From Cinnamomum chago (Eukaryota > Streptophyta > Magnoliopsida > Laurales > Lauraceae): a DNA stretch of 64,000 nucleotides. Location of the stretch: assembly GCA_038049695.1 (NCBI GenBank), contig CP142457.1:21900501-21964500 (forward strand). The letters are read 5' to 3'. Below are positions 1 through 14,072 of the stretch, one piece after another. Both the position numbers and the translations under genes were made by a program. How positions within the stretch are numbered: the first letter of the stretch is position 1; each line of letters opens with the position of its first letter. The notes below the pieces were generated by a model. It did not search any database. It had not been told where the DNA came from and saw nothing but the letters and a program-made list of their open reading frames with translations.

Positions 1-2239
1 TACCCAAGGTTCGCCCGAAACCCGTTTTAAACCGAAATGTATCTCGAAATATCCTAAAAGGTGCATCTCAACCCAGAATACCTTCAAATGGATTTCGAGG
101 CGTGAGACAAGAGAAGGACACCCGAAACCCCTTCTATAGTAAAACGTGATCCTGGAATTTTCTAGGGGGAGTCTTTGGACCAAGAGTCGCATTAAAACAC
201 AGTGTAGAGTGAACCATATTCTCGAGCCGCATAGATTGTGTTTTCGTACTAAAGGACCGTACGACCCGCACGAAGTACGGGTTTTCGCCTTTACAAAAAC
301 TGAACTCCCCGAATGTGTTTTCCTTACCCAAGATTCGCCCGAAAATCGTTTTAAACCGAAAAGTAGCTCGAAATATCTTAAAGAGCGCATCAACCCAGAA
401 TCCCTTCAAATGGATTTGGAGCCGTAAGGAAAGACAGAGACACCCGAAACCCCATTTAGAGTAAAACGCAATCCCGGATTTTTCCAAAGGGAGTCTTTGG
501 ACCAAGAGTCGCATGAAACACAGTGTTGACTCAACAACTTTCTAGAGCCGCACAGATTATGTTTTCGTTCAAAAGTACCGTAATACCCTCGCACGAAGTT
601 CCGGTTATCTCCCTAGCAAACACTGATCTCCCCGAAAGTGATTTCCACACCCAAGATTCATTCGAAACCCGTAGTAAACCGAAGAGTAGCTCGGAATATC
701 CTAAAAATCGCATCTCATCCCAAAATCCCTTCATATGGATTTAGAGGCGTACGATAAGACAAGGACACCCGAAACCCTTTTTAGTTTAAACCTTGATCCC
801 GGATATTTCTAGATGTTGCCTTTGTACACAGAGTCGCAAGAAACACAGTGTGGAGTCAACAATTTCCTAGAGCCGCAAAGATTCTGCTTTAGTACAAAAG
901 TATCGTACGTCCCGCGCGAAGTTCGGGTTTTCTCCTTTACAACCAGAGAACTCCCCGAAAGTGTTTACCATACCCAAGGTTTGCCCGAACTCCGTTTTAA
1001 ACCGAAAAGTTTCTCGAAATATCCTAAAAGGTGCATCTCAACCCAGAATACCTTTAAATGGATTTCGAGGCGTGAGACAAGAGAAGGACACCCGAAACCC
1101 CTTTTACAGTAAAACGTGATCCTGGAATTTTCTAGAGGGAGTCTTTGGACCAAGAGTCGCATTAAAACACAGTGTAGAGTTAACCATATTCTCGAGCCGC
1201 ATAGATTGTGTTTTCGTACTAAAGGACCGTACGACCCGCACGAAGTACGGGTTTTCGCCTTTACAAACACTGAACTCCCCGAATGTTTTTCCTTACCCAA
1301 GATTCGCCCGAAACCCGTTTTAAACCGAAAAGTAGCTCGAAATATCTTAAAGAGCGCATCTCAACCCAGAATCCCTTCAAATGGATTTGGAGCCGTAAGG
1401 AAAGACAGAGACACCCGAAACCCCATTTAGAGTAAAACGCAATCCCGGATTTTTCCAAAGGGAGTCTTTGGACCAAGAGTCGCATGAAACACAGTGTTGA
1501 CTCAACAACTTTCTAGAGCCGCACAGATTATGTTTTCGTTCAAAAGTACCGTACGACCCTCGCATGAAGTTCCGGTTTTCGCCCTAGCAAACACTGAACT
1601 CCCCGAAAGTGATTTCCACACCCAAGATTCACCCGAAACCCGTAGTAAACCGAAGAGTAGCTCGGAATATCCTAAAAATCGCATCTCATCCCAAAATCCC
1701 TTAATATGGATTTAGAGGCGTACGATAAGACAAGGACACCCGAAACCCTTTTTAGTTTAAAACTTGATCCCGGATATTTCTAGATGTTGCCTTTGTACAC
1801 AGAGTCGCAAGAAACACAGTGTGGAGTCAACAATTTCCTAGAGCCGCAAAGATTCTGCTTTAGTACAAAAGTATCGTACGTCCCGCGCGAAGTTCGGGTT
1901 TTCTCCTTTACAACCAGAGAACTCCCCGAAAGTGTTTACCATACCCAAGGTTCGCCCGAAACCCGTTTTAAACCGAAAAGTAGCTCGAAATATCCTAAAA
2001 GGTGCATCTCAACCCAGAATACCTTCAAATGGATTTCGAGGCGTGAGACAAGAGAAGGACACCCGAAACCCCTTTTACAGTAAAAGATGATCCTGGAAGT
2101 TTCTAGAGGGAGTCTTTGTACCAAGAGTCGCATTAAAACACAGTATAGAGTCAACCATATTCTTTAACCGCATAGATTGTGTTTTCGTACTAAAGGACCG
2201 TACGACCCGCACGAAGTACGGGTTTTCGCCTTTACAAAC

Positions 2240-5200
2240 ACCGATCTCCCCGAATTTGTTTTCCTTACCCAAGATTAGCCCGAAACCCGTTTTAAACCGA
2301 AAAGTAGCTCGAAATATCTTAAAGAGCGCATCTCAACCCAGAATCCCTTCAAATGGATTTGGTGCCGTAAGGAAAGATAGAGACACCCGAAACCCCATTT
2401 AGAGTAAAACGCAATCCCGGATTTTTCCAAAGGTAGTCTTTGGACCAAGAGTCGCATGAAACACAGTGTTGACTCAACAACTTTCTAGAGCCGCACAGAT
2501 TATGTTTTCATTCAAAAGTACCGTACGACCGTCGCATGAAGTTCCGATTTTCGCCCTAGCAAACACTGAACTCCCCGAAAGTGATTTCCACACCCAAGAT
2601 TCACCCGAAACCCGTAGTAAACCGAAGAGTAGCTCGGAATATCCTAAAAATCGCATCTCATCCCAAAATCCCTTCATATGGGTTTAGAGGCGTACGATAA
2701 GAAAAGGACACCCGAAACCCTTTTTAGTTTAAAACTTGATCCCGGATATTTCTAAAGGTTGCCTTTGTACACAGAGTCACAGGAAACACAGTGTGGAGTC
2801 AACAATTTCCTAGAGCTGCAAAGATTCTGCTTTAGTACAAAAGTATCGTACGTCCCGCGCGAAATTCGGGTTTTCTCCTTTACAACCAGAGAACTCCCCG
2901 AAATTGTTTATCAAACCCAAGGTTCGCCCAAAACCCGTTTTAAACCGAAAAGTATCTCGAAATATCCTAAAAGGTGCATCTCAACCCAGAATACCTTCAA
3001 ATGGATTTCGAGGCGTGAGACAAGAGAAGGACACCCGAAACCCCTTCTAGAGTAAAACGTGATCCTGGAATTTTCTAGAGGGAGTCTTTGGACCAAGAGT
3101 CGCATTAAAACACAGTGTAGAGTCAACCATATTCTCGAGCCGCATAGATTGTGTTTTCGTACTAAAGGACCGTACGACCCGCACGAAGTTCGGGTTTTCG
3201 CCTTTACAATCACCGATCTCCCCGAATGTGTTTTCCTTACCCAGATTCGCCCGAAACCCATTTTTAACCGAAAAGTAGCTCGAAATATCTTAAAGAGCGC
3301 ATCTCAACCCAGAATCCCTTCAAATGGATTTGGGGCCGCAAGGAAAGACAGAGACACCCGAAACCCCATTTAGAGTAAAACCCAATCCCGGATTTTTCCA
3401 AAGGTAGTCTTTGGACCAAGAGTCGCATGAAACACAGTGTTGACTCAACAACTTTCTAGAGCCGCACAGATTATGTTTTCATTGAAAAGTACCGTACGAC
3501 CCTCGCATGAAGTTCCGATTTTCGCCCTAGCAAACACTGAACTCCCCGAAAGTGATTTCCACACCCAAGATTGACCCGAAACCCGTAGTAAACCGAAGAG
3601 TAGCTTGGAATATCCTAAAAATCGCATCTCATCCCAAAATCCCTTCATATGGATTTGGAGGCGTACGACAAGAAAAGGACACCCGAAACCCTTTTTAGTT
3701 TAAAACTTCATCCCGGATATTTCTAGATGTTGCCTTTGTACACAGAGTCGCAGGAAACACAGTGTGGAGTCAACAATTTCCTAGAGCCGCAAAGATTCTG
3801 CTTTAGTACAAAAGTATAGTACGTCCCGCGCGAAGTTTGGGTTTTCTCCTTTACAACCAGAGAACTCCCCGAAAGTGTTTACCATACCCAAGGTTCGCCC
3901 GAAACCCGTTTTAAACCGAAAAGTATCTCGAAATATCTTAAAAGGTGCATCTCAACCCAGAATACCTTCAAATGGATTTCGAGGCGTGAGACAAGAGAAG
4001 GACACCCGAAACCCATTATAGAGTGAAACGTGATCCTGGAATTTTCTAGAGGGAGACTTTGGACCAAGAATCGCATTAAAACACAGTGTAGAGTCAATCA
4101 TATTCTCGAGCCGCATAGATTGTGTTTTCGTACTAAAGGACCGTACGACCCGCACGAAGTTCGGGTTTTCGCCTTTACAAACACTGAACTCCCCGAATGT
4201 GTTTTCCTTACCCCAAGATTAGCCCGAAACCCGTTTTAAACCGAAAAGTAGCTCGAAAGATCTTAAAGAGCGCATCTCAACCCAGAATCCCTTCAAATGG
4301 ATTTGGAGCCGTAAGGAAAGACAGAGAGACCCGAAACCCTAATTTAGAGTAAAACGCAATCCCGGATTTTTCCAAAGGGAGACTTTGGACCAAGAGTCGC
4401 ATTAAACACAGTGTTGACTCAACAACTTTCTAGAGCCGCACAGATTATGTTTTTGTTCAAAAGTACCGTACGACCCTCTAACGAAGTTCCGGTTTTCGCC
4501 CTAGCAAACACTGAACTCCTCGGAAGTGATTTCCACACCCAAGATTCACCCGAAACCCGTAGTAACCGAAGAGTAGCTCGGAACATCCTAAAAATCGCAT
4601 CTCATCCCAAAATCCCTTCATATGGATTTAGAGGCGTATGATAAGACAAGGACACCCGAAACCCTTTTTAGTTTAAAACTTGATCCCGGATATTTCTAGA
4701 TGTTGCCTTTGTGCACAGAGTCGTAAGAAACACAGTGTGGAGTCAACAATTTCCTAGAGCCACAAAGATTCTGCTTTAGTACAAAAGTATCGAACGTCCC
4801 GCGCGAAGTTCGGGTTTTCTCCTTTACAACCAGAGAACTCCCCGAAAGTGTTTACCATACCCAACATTCGCCCGAAACCCGTTTTAAACAGAAAAGTATA
4901 TCGAAATATCCTAAAAGGTGCATCTCAACCCAGAATACCTTCAAATGGATTTCGAGGCGTGAGACAAGAGAAGGACACCCGAAACCCCTTTCAGAGTAAA
5001 ACGTGATCCTGGAATTTTCTAGAGGGAGTCTTTGGACCAAGAGTCGCATTAAAACACAGTATAGAGTCAACCATATTCTCGAGCCGCATAGATTGTGTTT
5101 TCGTACTGAAGGACCGTACGACCCGCACGAAGTACGGGTTTTCGCCTTTACAAACACTGAACTCCCCGAATGTGTTTTCCTTACCCAAGATTAGCCCGAA

Positions 5201-7150
5201 ACCCGTTTTAAACCGAAAAGTAGCTCGAAATATCTTAAAGAGCGCATCTCAACCCAGAATCCCTTCAAATGGATTTGGAGCCGTAAGGAAAGACAGAGAC
5301 ACCCGAAACCCCATTTAGAGTAAAACGCAATCCCGGATTTTTCCAAAGGGAGTCTTTGGACCAAGAGTCGCATGAAACACAGTGTTGAGTAAACAACTTT
5401 CTAGAGCCGCACAGATTATGTTTTCGTTCAAAAGTACCGTAATACCCTCGCACGAAGTTCCGGTTATCTCCCTAGCAAACACTGATCTCCCCGAAAGTGA
5501 TTTCCACACCCAAGATTCATCCGAAACCCGTAGTAAACCGAAGAGTAGCTCGGAATATCCTAAAAATCACATCTCATCCCAAAATCCCTTCATATGGATT
5601 TAGAGGCGTACGATAAGACAAGGACACCCGAAACCCTTTTTCGTTTAAAACTTGATCCCGGATATTTCTAAAGGTTGCCTTTGTACACAGAGTAGCAAGA
5701 AACACAGTGGGGAGTCAACAATTTCCTAGAGCCGCAAAGATTCTGCTTTAGTACAAAAGTATCGTACGTCCCGCGCGAAGTTCGGGTTTTCTCCTTTACA
5801 ACCAGAGAACTCCCCGAAAGTGTTTACCATACCCAAGGTTCGCCCGAAACCCGTTTTAAACCGAAATGTATCTCGAAATATCCTAAAAGGTGCATCTCAA
5901 CCCAGAATACCTTCAAATGGATTTCGAGTCGTGAGACAAGAGAAGGACACCCGAAACCCCTTCTATAGTAAAACGTGATCCTGGAATTTTCTAGAGGGAG
6001 TCTTTGGACCAAGAGTCGCATTAAAACACAGTGTAGAGTGAACCATATTCTCGAGCCGCATAGATTGTGTTTTCGTACTAAAGGACCGTACGACCCGCAC
6101 GAAGTACGTGTTTTCGCCTTTACAAAAACTGAACTCCCCGAATGTGTTTTCCTTACCCAAGATTCGCCCGAAAACCGTTTTAAACCGAAAAGTAGCTCGA
6201 AATATCTTAAAGAGCGCATCAACCCAGAATCCCTTCAAATGGATTTGGAGCCGTAAGGAAAGACAGAGACACCCGAAACCCCATTTAGAGTAAAACGCAA
6301 TCCCGGATTTTTCCAAAGGGAGTCTTTGGACCAAGAGTCGCATGAAACACAGTGTTGACTCAACAACTTTCTAGAGCCGCACAGATTATGTTTTCGTTCA
6401 AAAGTACCGTACGACCCTCGCACGAAGTTCCGGTTATCTCCCTAGCAAACACTGAACTCCCCGAAAGTGATTTCCCCACCCAAGATTCATCCGAAACCCG
6501 TAGTAAACCGAAGAGTAGCTCGGAATATCCTAAAAATCGCATCTCATCCCAAAATCCCTTCATATGGATTTAGAGGCGTACGATAAGACAAGGACACCCG
6601 AAACCCTTTTTAGTTTAAAACTTGATCCCGGATATTTCTAAAGGTTGCCTTTGTACACAGAGTCGCAAGAAACACAGTGTGGAGTCAACAATTTCCTAGA
6701 GCCGCAAAGATTCTGCTTTAGTACAAAAGTATCGTACGTCCCGCGCGAAGTTCGGGTTTTCTCCTTTACAACCAGAGAACTCCCCGAAAGTGTTTATAAT
6801 ACCCAAGGTTCGCCCGAAACCCGTTTTAAACCGAAAAGTATCTCGAAATATCCTAAAAGGTGCATATCAACCCAGAATACCTTCAAATGGATTTCGAGGC
6901 GTGAGACAAGAGAAGGACACCCGAAACCCCTTCTATAGTAAAACGTGATCCTGGAATTTTCTAGAGGGAGTCTTTGGACCAAGAGTCGCATTAAAACACA
7001 GTGTAGAGTCAGCCATATTCTCGAGCCGCATAGATTGTGTTTTCGTACTAATGGACCGTACGACCCGCACGAAGTACGAGTTTTCGCCTTTACAAACACC
7101 GAACTCCCCGAATGTGTTTTCCTTACCAAAGATTTGCCCGAAACCCGTTT
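2240..7150 (+). repeat. ~4.9-kb block, copy 1 of a 5,830-bp-spaced repeat
   Basis: This block matches 8070-12980 at an offset of 5,830 bp (18 monomers less 2 bp). Rare variants are shared in order: gaaagatag (about 2374), acccatttttaacc (about 3262), ttaccccaagattag (about 4209), ctcgaaagatctt (about 4252), gagagacccgaaac (about 4325), agagtagcaagaaac (about 5688) and tttccccaccc (about 6472). By eye only scattered single differences separate the copies, apart from a patch in the C monomer at about 6790-6900. The boundaries are approximate. A shorter match at the same offset covers 1-500. Confidence 0.85.
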
Positions 7151-8069
7151 TAAACCGAAAAGTAGCTCGAAATATCTTAAAGAGCGCATCTCAACCCAGA
7201 ATCCCTTCAAATGGATTTGGACCCTTAAGGAAAGACAGAGACACCCGAAACCCCATTTAGAGTAAAACGCAATCCCGGATTTTTCCAAAGGGAGTCTTTG
7301 GACCAAGAGTCGCATGAAACACAGTGTTGACTCAACAACTTTCTAGAGCCGCACAGATTATGTTTTCGTTCAAAAGTACCGTACGACCCTCGAATGAAGT
7401 TCCGGTTTTCGCCCTAGCAAACACTGAACTCCCCAAAAGTGATTTCCACACCCAAGATTCACCCGAAACCCGTAGTAAACCGAAGAGTAGCTCGGAATAT
7501 CCTAAAAATCGCATCTCATCCCAAAATCCCTTCATATGGATTTAGAGGCGTATGATAAGACAAGGACACCCGAAACCCTTTTTAGTTTAAAACTTGATCC
7601 CGGATATTTCTAGATGTTGCCTTTGTACACAGAGTCGCAAGAAACACAGTGTCGAGTCAACAATTTCCTAGAGCCGCAAAGATTCTGCTTTAGTACAAAA
7701 GTATCGTACGTCCCGCGCGAAGTTCGGGTTTTTTCCTTTACAACCAGAGAACTCCCCGAAAGTGTTTACCATACCCAAGGTTCGCCCGAAACCCGTTTTA
7801 AACCGAAAAGTAGCTCGAAATATCCTAAAAGGAGCGTCTCAACCCAGAATACCTTCAAATGGATTTCGAGGCGTGAGACAAGAGAAGGACACCCGAAACA
7901 CCTTCTAGAGTAAAACGTGATCCTGGAATTTTCTAGAGGGAGTCTTTGGACCAAGAGTCGCATTAAAACACAGTGTAGAGTCAACCATATTCTCGAGCCG
8001 CATAGATTGTGTTTTCGTACTAAAGGACCGTACGACCCGCACGAAGTTCGGGTTTTCGCCTTTACAAAC

Positions 8070-11000
8070 ACCGATCTCCCCGAATGTGTTTTCCTTACCC
8101 AAGATTCGCCCTAAACCCGTTTTAAACCGAAAAGTAGCTCGAAATATCTTAAAGAGCGCATCTTAACCCAAAATCCGTTCAAATGGATTTGGAGCCGTAA
8201 GGAAAGATAGAGACACCCGAAACCCCATTTAGAGTAAAACGCAATCCCGGATTTTTCCAAAGGTAGTCTTTGGACCAAGAGTCGCATGAAACACAGTGTT
8301 GACTCAACAACTTTCTAGAGCCGCACAGATTATGTTTTCGTTCAAAAGTACCGTACGACCGTCGCATGAAGTTCCGATTTTCGCCCTAGCAAACACTGAA
8401 CTCCCCGAAAGTGATTTCCACACCCAAGATTGACCCGAAACCCGTAGTAAACCGAAGAGTAGCTCGGAATATCCTAAAAATCGCATCTCATCCCAAAATC
8501 CCTTCATATGGGTTTAGAGGCGTACGATAAGAAAAGGACACCCGAAACCCTTTTTAGTTTAAAACTTGATCCCGGATATTTCTAAAGGTTGCCTTTGTAC
8601 ACAGAGTCACAGGAAACACAGTGTGGAGTCAACAATTTCCTAGAGCTGCAAAGATTCTGCTTTAGTACAAAAGTATCGTACGTCCCGCGCGAAGTTCGGG
8701 TTTTCTCCTTTACAACCAGAGAACTCCCCGAAATTGTTTATCAAACCCAAGGTTCGCCCAAAACCCGTTTTAAACCGAAAAGTATCTCGAAATATCCTAA
8801 AAGGTGGATCTCAACCCAGAATACCTTCAAATGGATTTCGAGGCGTGAGACAAAAGAAGGACACCAGAAACCCCTTCTAGAGTAAAACGTGATCCTGGAA
8901 TTTTCTAGAGGGAGTCTTTGGACCAAGAGTCGCATTAAAACACAGTGTAGAGTCAACCATATTCTCGAGCCGCATAGATTGTGTTTTCGTACTAAAGGAC
9001 CGTACGACCCGCACGAAGTTCGGGTTTTCGCCTTTACAATCACCGATCTCCCCGAATGTGTTTTCCTTACCTAAATTCGCCCGAAACCCATTTTTAACCG
9101 AAAAGTAGCTCGAAATATCTTAAAGAGCGCATCTCAACCCAGAATCCCTTCAAATGGATTTGGGGCCGCAAGGAAAGACAGAGACACCCGAAACCCCATT
9201 TAGAGTAAAACCCAATCCCGGATTTTTCCAAAGGTAGTCTTTGGACCAAGAGTCGCATGAAACACAGTGTTGACTCAACAACTTTCTAGAGCCGCACAGA
9301 TTATGTTTTCATTGAAAAGTACCGTACGACCCTCGCATGAAGTTCCGATTTTCGCCCTAGCAAACACTGAACTCCCCGAAAGTGATTTCCACACCCAAGA
9401 TTGACCCGAAACCCGTAGTAAACCGAAGAGTAGCTTGGAATATCCTAAAAATCGCATCTCATCCCAAAATCCCTTCATATGGATTTGGAGGCGTACGACA
9501 AGAAAAGGACACCCGAAACCCTTTTTAGTTTAAAACTTCATCCCGGATATTTCTAGATGTTGCCTTTGTACACAGAGTCGCAGGAAACACAGTGTGGTGT
9601 CAACAATTTCCTAGAGCCGCAAAGATTCTGCTTTAGTACAAAAGTATAGTACGTCCCGCGCGAAGTTTGGGTTTTCTCCTTTACAACCAGAGAACTCCCC
9701 GAAAGTGTTTACCATACCCGAGGTTCGCCCGAAACCCGTTTTAAACCGAAAAGTATCTCGAAATATCTTAAAAGGTGCACCTCAACCCAGAATACCTTCA
9801 AATGGATTTCGAGGCGTGAGACAAGAGAAGGACACCCGAAACCCATTATAGAGTGAAACGTGATCCTGGAATTTTCTAGAGGGAGACTTTGGACCAAGAA
9901 TCGCATTAAAACACAGTGTAGAGTCAATCATATTCTCGAGCCGCATAGATTGTGTTTTCGTACTAAAGGACCGTACGACCCGCACGAAGTTCGGGTTTTC
10001 GCCTTTACAAACACTGAACTCCCCGAATGTGTTTTCCTTACCCCAAGATTAGCCCGAAACCCGTTTTAAACCGAAAAGTAGCTCGAAAGATCTTAAAGAG
10101 CGCATCTCAACCCAGAATCCCTTCAAATGGATTTGGAGCCGTAAGGAAAGACAGAGAGACCCGAAACCCTAATTTAGAGTAAAACGCAATCCCGGATTTT
10201 TCCAAAGGGAGACTTTGGACCAAGAGTCGCATTAAACACAGTGTTGACTCAACAACTTTCTAGAGCCGCACAGATTATGTTTTTGTTCAAAAGTACCGTA
10301 CGACCCTCGAACGAAGTTCCGGTTTTCGCCCTAGCAAACACTGAACTCCCCGGAAGTGATTTCCACACCCAAGATTCACCCGAAACCCGTAGTAACCTAA
10401 GAGTAGCTCGGAACATCCTAAAAATCGCATCTCATCCCAAAATCCCTTCATATGGATTTAGAGGCGTATGATAAGACAAGGACACCCGAAACCCTTTTTA
10501 GTTTAAAACTTGATCCCGGATATTTCTAGATGTTGCCTTTGTGCACAGAGTCGTAAGAAACACAGTGTGGAGTCAACAATTTCCTAGAGCCACAAAGATT
10601 CTGCTTTAGTACAAAAGTATCGTACGTCCCGCGCGAAGTTCGGGTTTTCTCCTTTACAACCAGAGAACTCCCCGAAAGTGTTTACCATACCCAACATTCG
10701 CCCGAAACCCGTTTTAAACAGAAAAGTATATCGAAATATCCTAAAAGGTGCATCTCAACCCAGAATACCTTCAAATGGATTTCGAGGCGTGAGACAAGAG
10801 AAGGACACCCGAAACCCCTTTCAGAGTAAAACGTGATCCTGGAATTTTCTAGAGGGAGTCTTTGGACCAAGCGTCTCATTAAAACACAGTATAGAGTCAA
10901 CCATATTCTCGAGCCGCATAGATTGTGTTTTCGTACTGAAGGACCGTACGACCCGCACGAAGTACGGGTTTTCGCCTTTACAAACACTGAACTCCCCGAA

Positions 11001-12980
11001 TGTGTTTTCCTTACCCAAGATTAGCCCGAAACCCGTTTTAAACCGAAAAGTAGCTCGAAATATCTTAAAGAGCGCATCTCAACCCAGAATCCCTTCAAAT
11101 GGATTTGGAGCCGTAAGGAAAGAAAGAGACACCCGAAACCCCATTTAGAGTAAAACGCAATCCCGGATTTTTCCAAAGGGAGTCTTTGGACCAAGAGTCG
11201 CATGAAACACAGTGTTGAGTAAACAACTTTCTAGAGCCGCACAGATTATGTTTTCGTTCAAAAGTACCGTAATACCCTCGCACGAAGTTCCGGTTATCTC
11301 CCTAGCAAACACTGATCTCCCCGAAAGTGATTTCCACACCCAAGATTCATCCGAAACCCGTAGTAAACCGAAGAGTAGCTCGGAATATCCTAAAAATCAC
11401 ATCTCATCCCAAAATCCCTTCATATGGATTTAGAGGCGTACGATAAGACAAGGACACCCGAAACCCTTTTTCGTTTAAAACTTGATCCCGGATATTTCTA
11501 AAGGTTGCCTTTGTACACAGAGTAGCAAGAAACACAGTGGGGAGTCAACAATTTCCTAGAGCCGCAAAGATTCTGCTTTAGTACAAAAGTATCGTACGTC
11601 CCGCGCGAAGTTCGGGTTTTCTCCTTTACAACCAGAGAACTCCCCGAAAGTGTTTACCATACCCAAGGTTCGCCCGAAACCCGTTTTAAACCGAAATGTA
11701 TCTCGAAATATCCTAAAAGGTGCATCTCAACCCAGAATACCTTCAAATGGATTTCGAGGCGTGAGACAAGAGAAGGACACCCGAAACCCCTTCTATAGTA
11801 AAACGTGATCCTGGAATTTTCTAGAGGGAGTCTTTGGACCAAGAGTCGCATTAAAACACAGTGTAGAGTGAACCATATTCTCGAGCCGCATAGATTGTGT
11901 TTTCGTACTAAAGGACCGTACGACCCGCACGAAGTACGGGTTTTCGCCTTTACAATAACTGAACTCCCCGAATGTGTTTTCCTTACCCAAGATTCGCCCG
12001 AAAACCGTTTTAAACCGAAAAGTAGCTCGAAATATCTTAAAGAGCGCATCAACCCAGAATCCCTTCAAATGGATTTGGAGCCGTAAGGAAAGACAGAGAC
12101 ACCCGAAACCCCATTTAGAGTAAAACGCAATCCCGGATTTTTCCAAAGGGAGTCTTTGGACCAAGAGTCGCATGAAACACAGTGTTGACTCAACAACTTT
12201 CTAGAGCCGCACAGATTATGTTTTCGTTCAAAAGTACCGTACGACCCTCGCACGAAGTTCCGGTTATCTCCCTAGCAAACACTGAACTCCCCGAAAGTGA
12301 TTTCCCCACCCAAGATTCATCCGAAACCCGTAGTAAACCGAAGAGTAGCTCGGAATATCCTAAAAATCGCATCTCATCCCAAAATCCCTTCATATGGATT
12401 TAGAGGCGTACGATAAGACAAGGACACCCGAAACCCTTTTTAGTTTAAAACTTGATCCCGGATATTTCTAAAGGTTGCCTTTGTACACAGAGTCGCAAGA
12501 AACACAGTGTGGAGTCAACAATTTCCTAGAGCCGCAAAGATTCTGCTTTAGTACAAAAGTATCGTACGTCCCGCGCGAAGTTCGGGTTTTCTCCTTTACA
12601 ACCAGAGAACTCCCCGAAAGTGTTTACCATACCCAAGGTTCGCCCGAAACCCGTTTTAAACCGAAAAGTAGCTCGAAATATCCTAAAAGGAGCCTCTCAA
12701 CCCAGAATACCTTCAAATGGATTTCGAGGCGTGAGACAAGAGAAGGACACCCGAAACCCCTTCTATAGTAAAACGTGATCCTGGAATTTTCTAGAGGGAG
12801 TCTTTGGACCAAGAGTCGCATTAAAACACAGTGTAGAGTCAGCCATATTCTCGAGCCGCATAGATTGTGTTTTCGTACTAATTGACCGTACGACCCGCAC
12901 GAAGTACGAGTTTTCGCCTTTACAAACACCGAACTCCCCGAATGTGTTTTCCTTACCAAAGATTTGCCCGAAACCCGTTT
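8070..12980 (+). repeat. ~4.9-kb block, copy 2 of the 5,830-bp-spaced repeat
   Basis: This is the second copy of the block at 2240-7150 and carries the same rare variants in the same order. The sequence between the copies (about 7150-8070) is ordinary satellite of a different local type, so this is a spaced or partly overwritten duplication, not a clean tandem one. The C-monomer tail at about 12620-12770 does not match copy 1 and instead matches the C monomer one trimer downstream (about 13590-13735). Confidence 0.83.
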
Positions 12981-13748
12981 TAAACCGAAAAGTAGCTCGA
13001 AATATCTTAAAGAGCGCATCTCAACCCAGAATCCCTTCAAATGGATTTGGAGCCGTAAGGAAAGACAGAAACACCCGAAACCCCATTTAGAGTAAAACGC
13101 AATCCATTCGATTTTTCCAAAGGGAGTCTTTGGACAAAGAGTCGCATGAAACACAGTGTTGATTCAACAACTTTCTAGAGCCGCACGGATTATGTTTTCA
13201 TTCAAAAGTGCCGTACGACGCTCGCATGAAGTTTCGGTTTTCGCCCTAGCAAACACTGAACTCCCCGAAAGTGATTTCCACACCCAAGATTCACCCGAAA
13301 CCCGTAGTAAACCGAAGAGTAGCTCCGAATATCCTGAAAATCGCATCTCATCCCAAAATCCCTTCATATGGATTTAGAGGCGTACGATAAGACAAGGACA
13401 CCCGAAACCCTTTTTAGTTTAAAACTTGATCCCGGATATTTCTAAAGGTTGCCTTTGTACACAGAGTCGCAAGAAACACAGTGTGGAGTCAACAATTTCC
13501 TAGAGCCGCAAAGATTCTGCTTTAGTACAAAAGTATCGTACGTCCCGCGCGAAGTTCGGGTTTTCTCCTTTACAACCAGAGAACTCCCCGAAAGTGTTTA
13601 CCATACCCAAGGTTCGCCCGAAACCCGTTTTAAACCGAAAAGTAGCTCGAAATATCCTAAAAGGAGCCTCTCAACCCAGAATACCTTCAAATGGATTTCG
13701 AGGCGTGAGACAAGAGAAGGACACCCGAAACACCTTCTAGAGTAAAAC

Positions 13749-14072
13749 GTGATCCTGGAATTTTCTAGAGGGAGTCTTCAGACCAAGAGTCGTATTAAAA
13801 CACAGTGTAGAGTCAACCATATTCTCGAGCCACATAGATTGTGTTTTCGTACTATAGGAACGTACGACCCGCATGAAGTTCAGATTTTCGCCTTTACAAA
13901 CACTGAACTCCCCGAATGTGTTTTCCTTACCCAAGATTCGCCCGAAACCCGTTTTAAACCGAAAAGTAGCTCGAAATATCTTAAAGAGCGCATCTCAACC
14001 CAGAATCCCTTCAAATGGATTTCGAGGCGTGAGACAAGAGAAGGACACCCGAAACCCCTTTTAGAGTAAAAC
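13749..14072 (+). repeat. A/C chimeric monomer (extra monomer, register shift)
   Basis: This 324-bp monomer starts as A and ends as C, and is followed directly by a complete A at 14073, so the local order is C, A/C, A, B. A-type bases persist to the c at 14007 (aatccc, where C has aatacc). C-type bases begin at 14023 (tttcgaggcg, where A has tttgg). The switch therefore lies within the 15 shared bases 14008-14022. The simplest reading is an unequal exchange between out-of-register A and C monomers, which added one monomer to the array. Confidence 0.93.

Noticed and set aside
430-465. Internal half-monomer duplication (cccgaaaccc occurs twice per monomer, about 115 bp apart)
   Set aside because: The similarity extends only about 20 bp around the motif. 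The two halves of the 324-bp monomer do not otherwise align by eye, so a ~162-bp ancestral dimer is not supported.
3250-3290. CENP-B-box-like pattern in cgaaacccg, then ttttaaaccgaaaag, of each monomer
   Set aside because: The spacing between the CCCG and CGAA parts is one base too long in A, B and C, and the best match on the plus strand misses two core bases. Similarity to such a degenerate motif is expected by chance.
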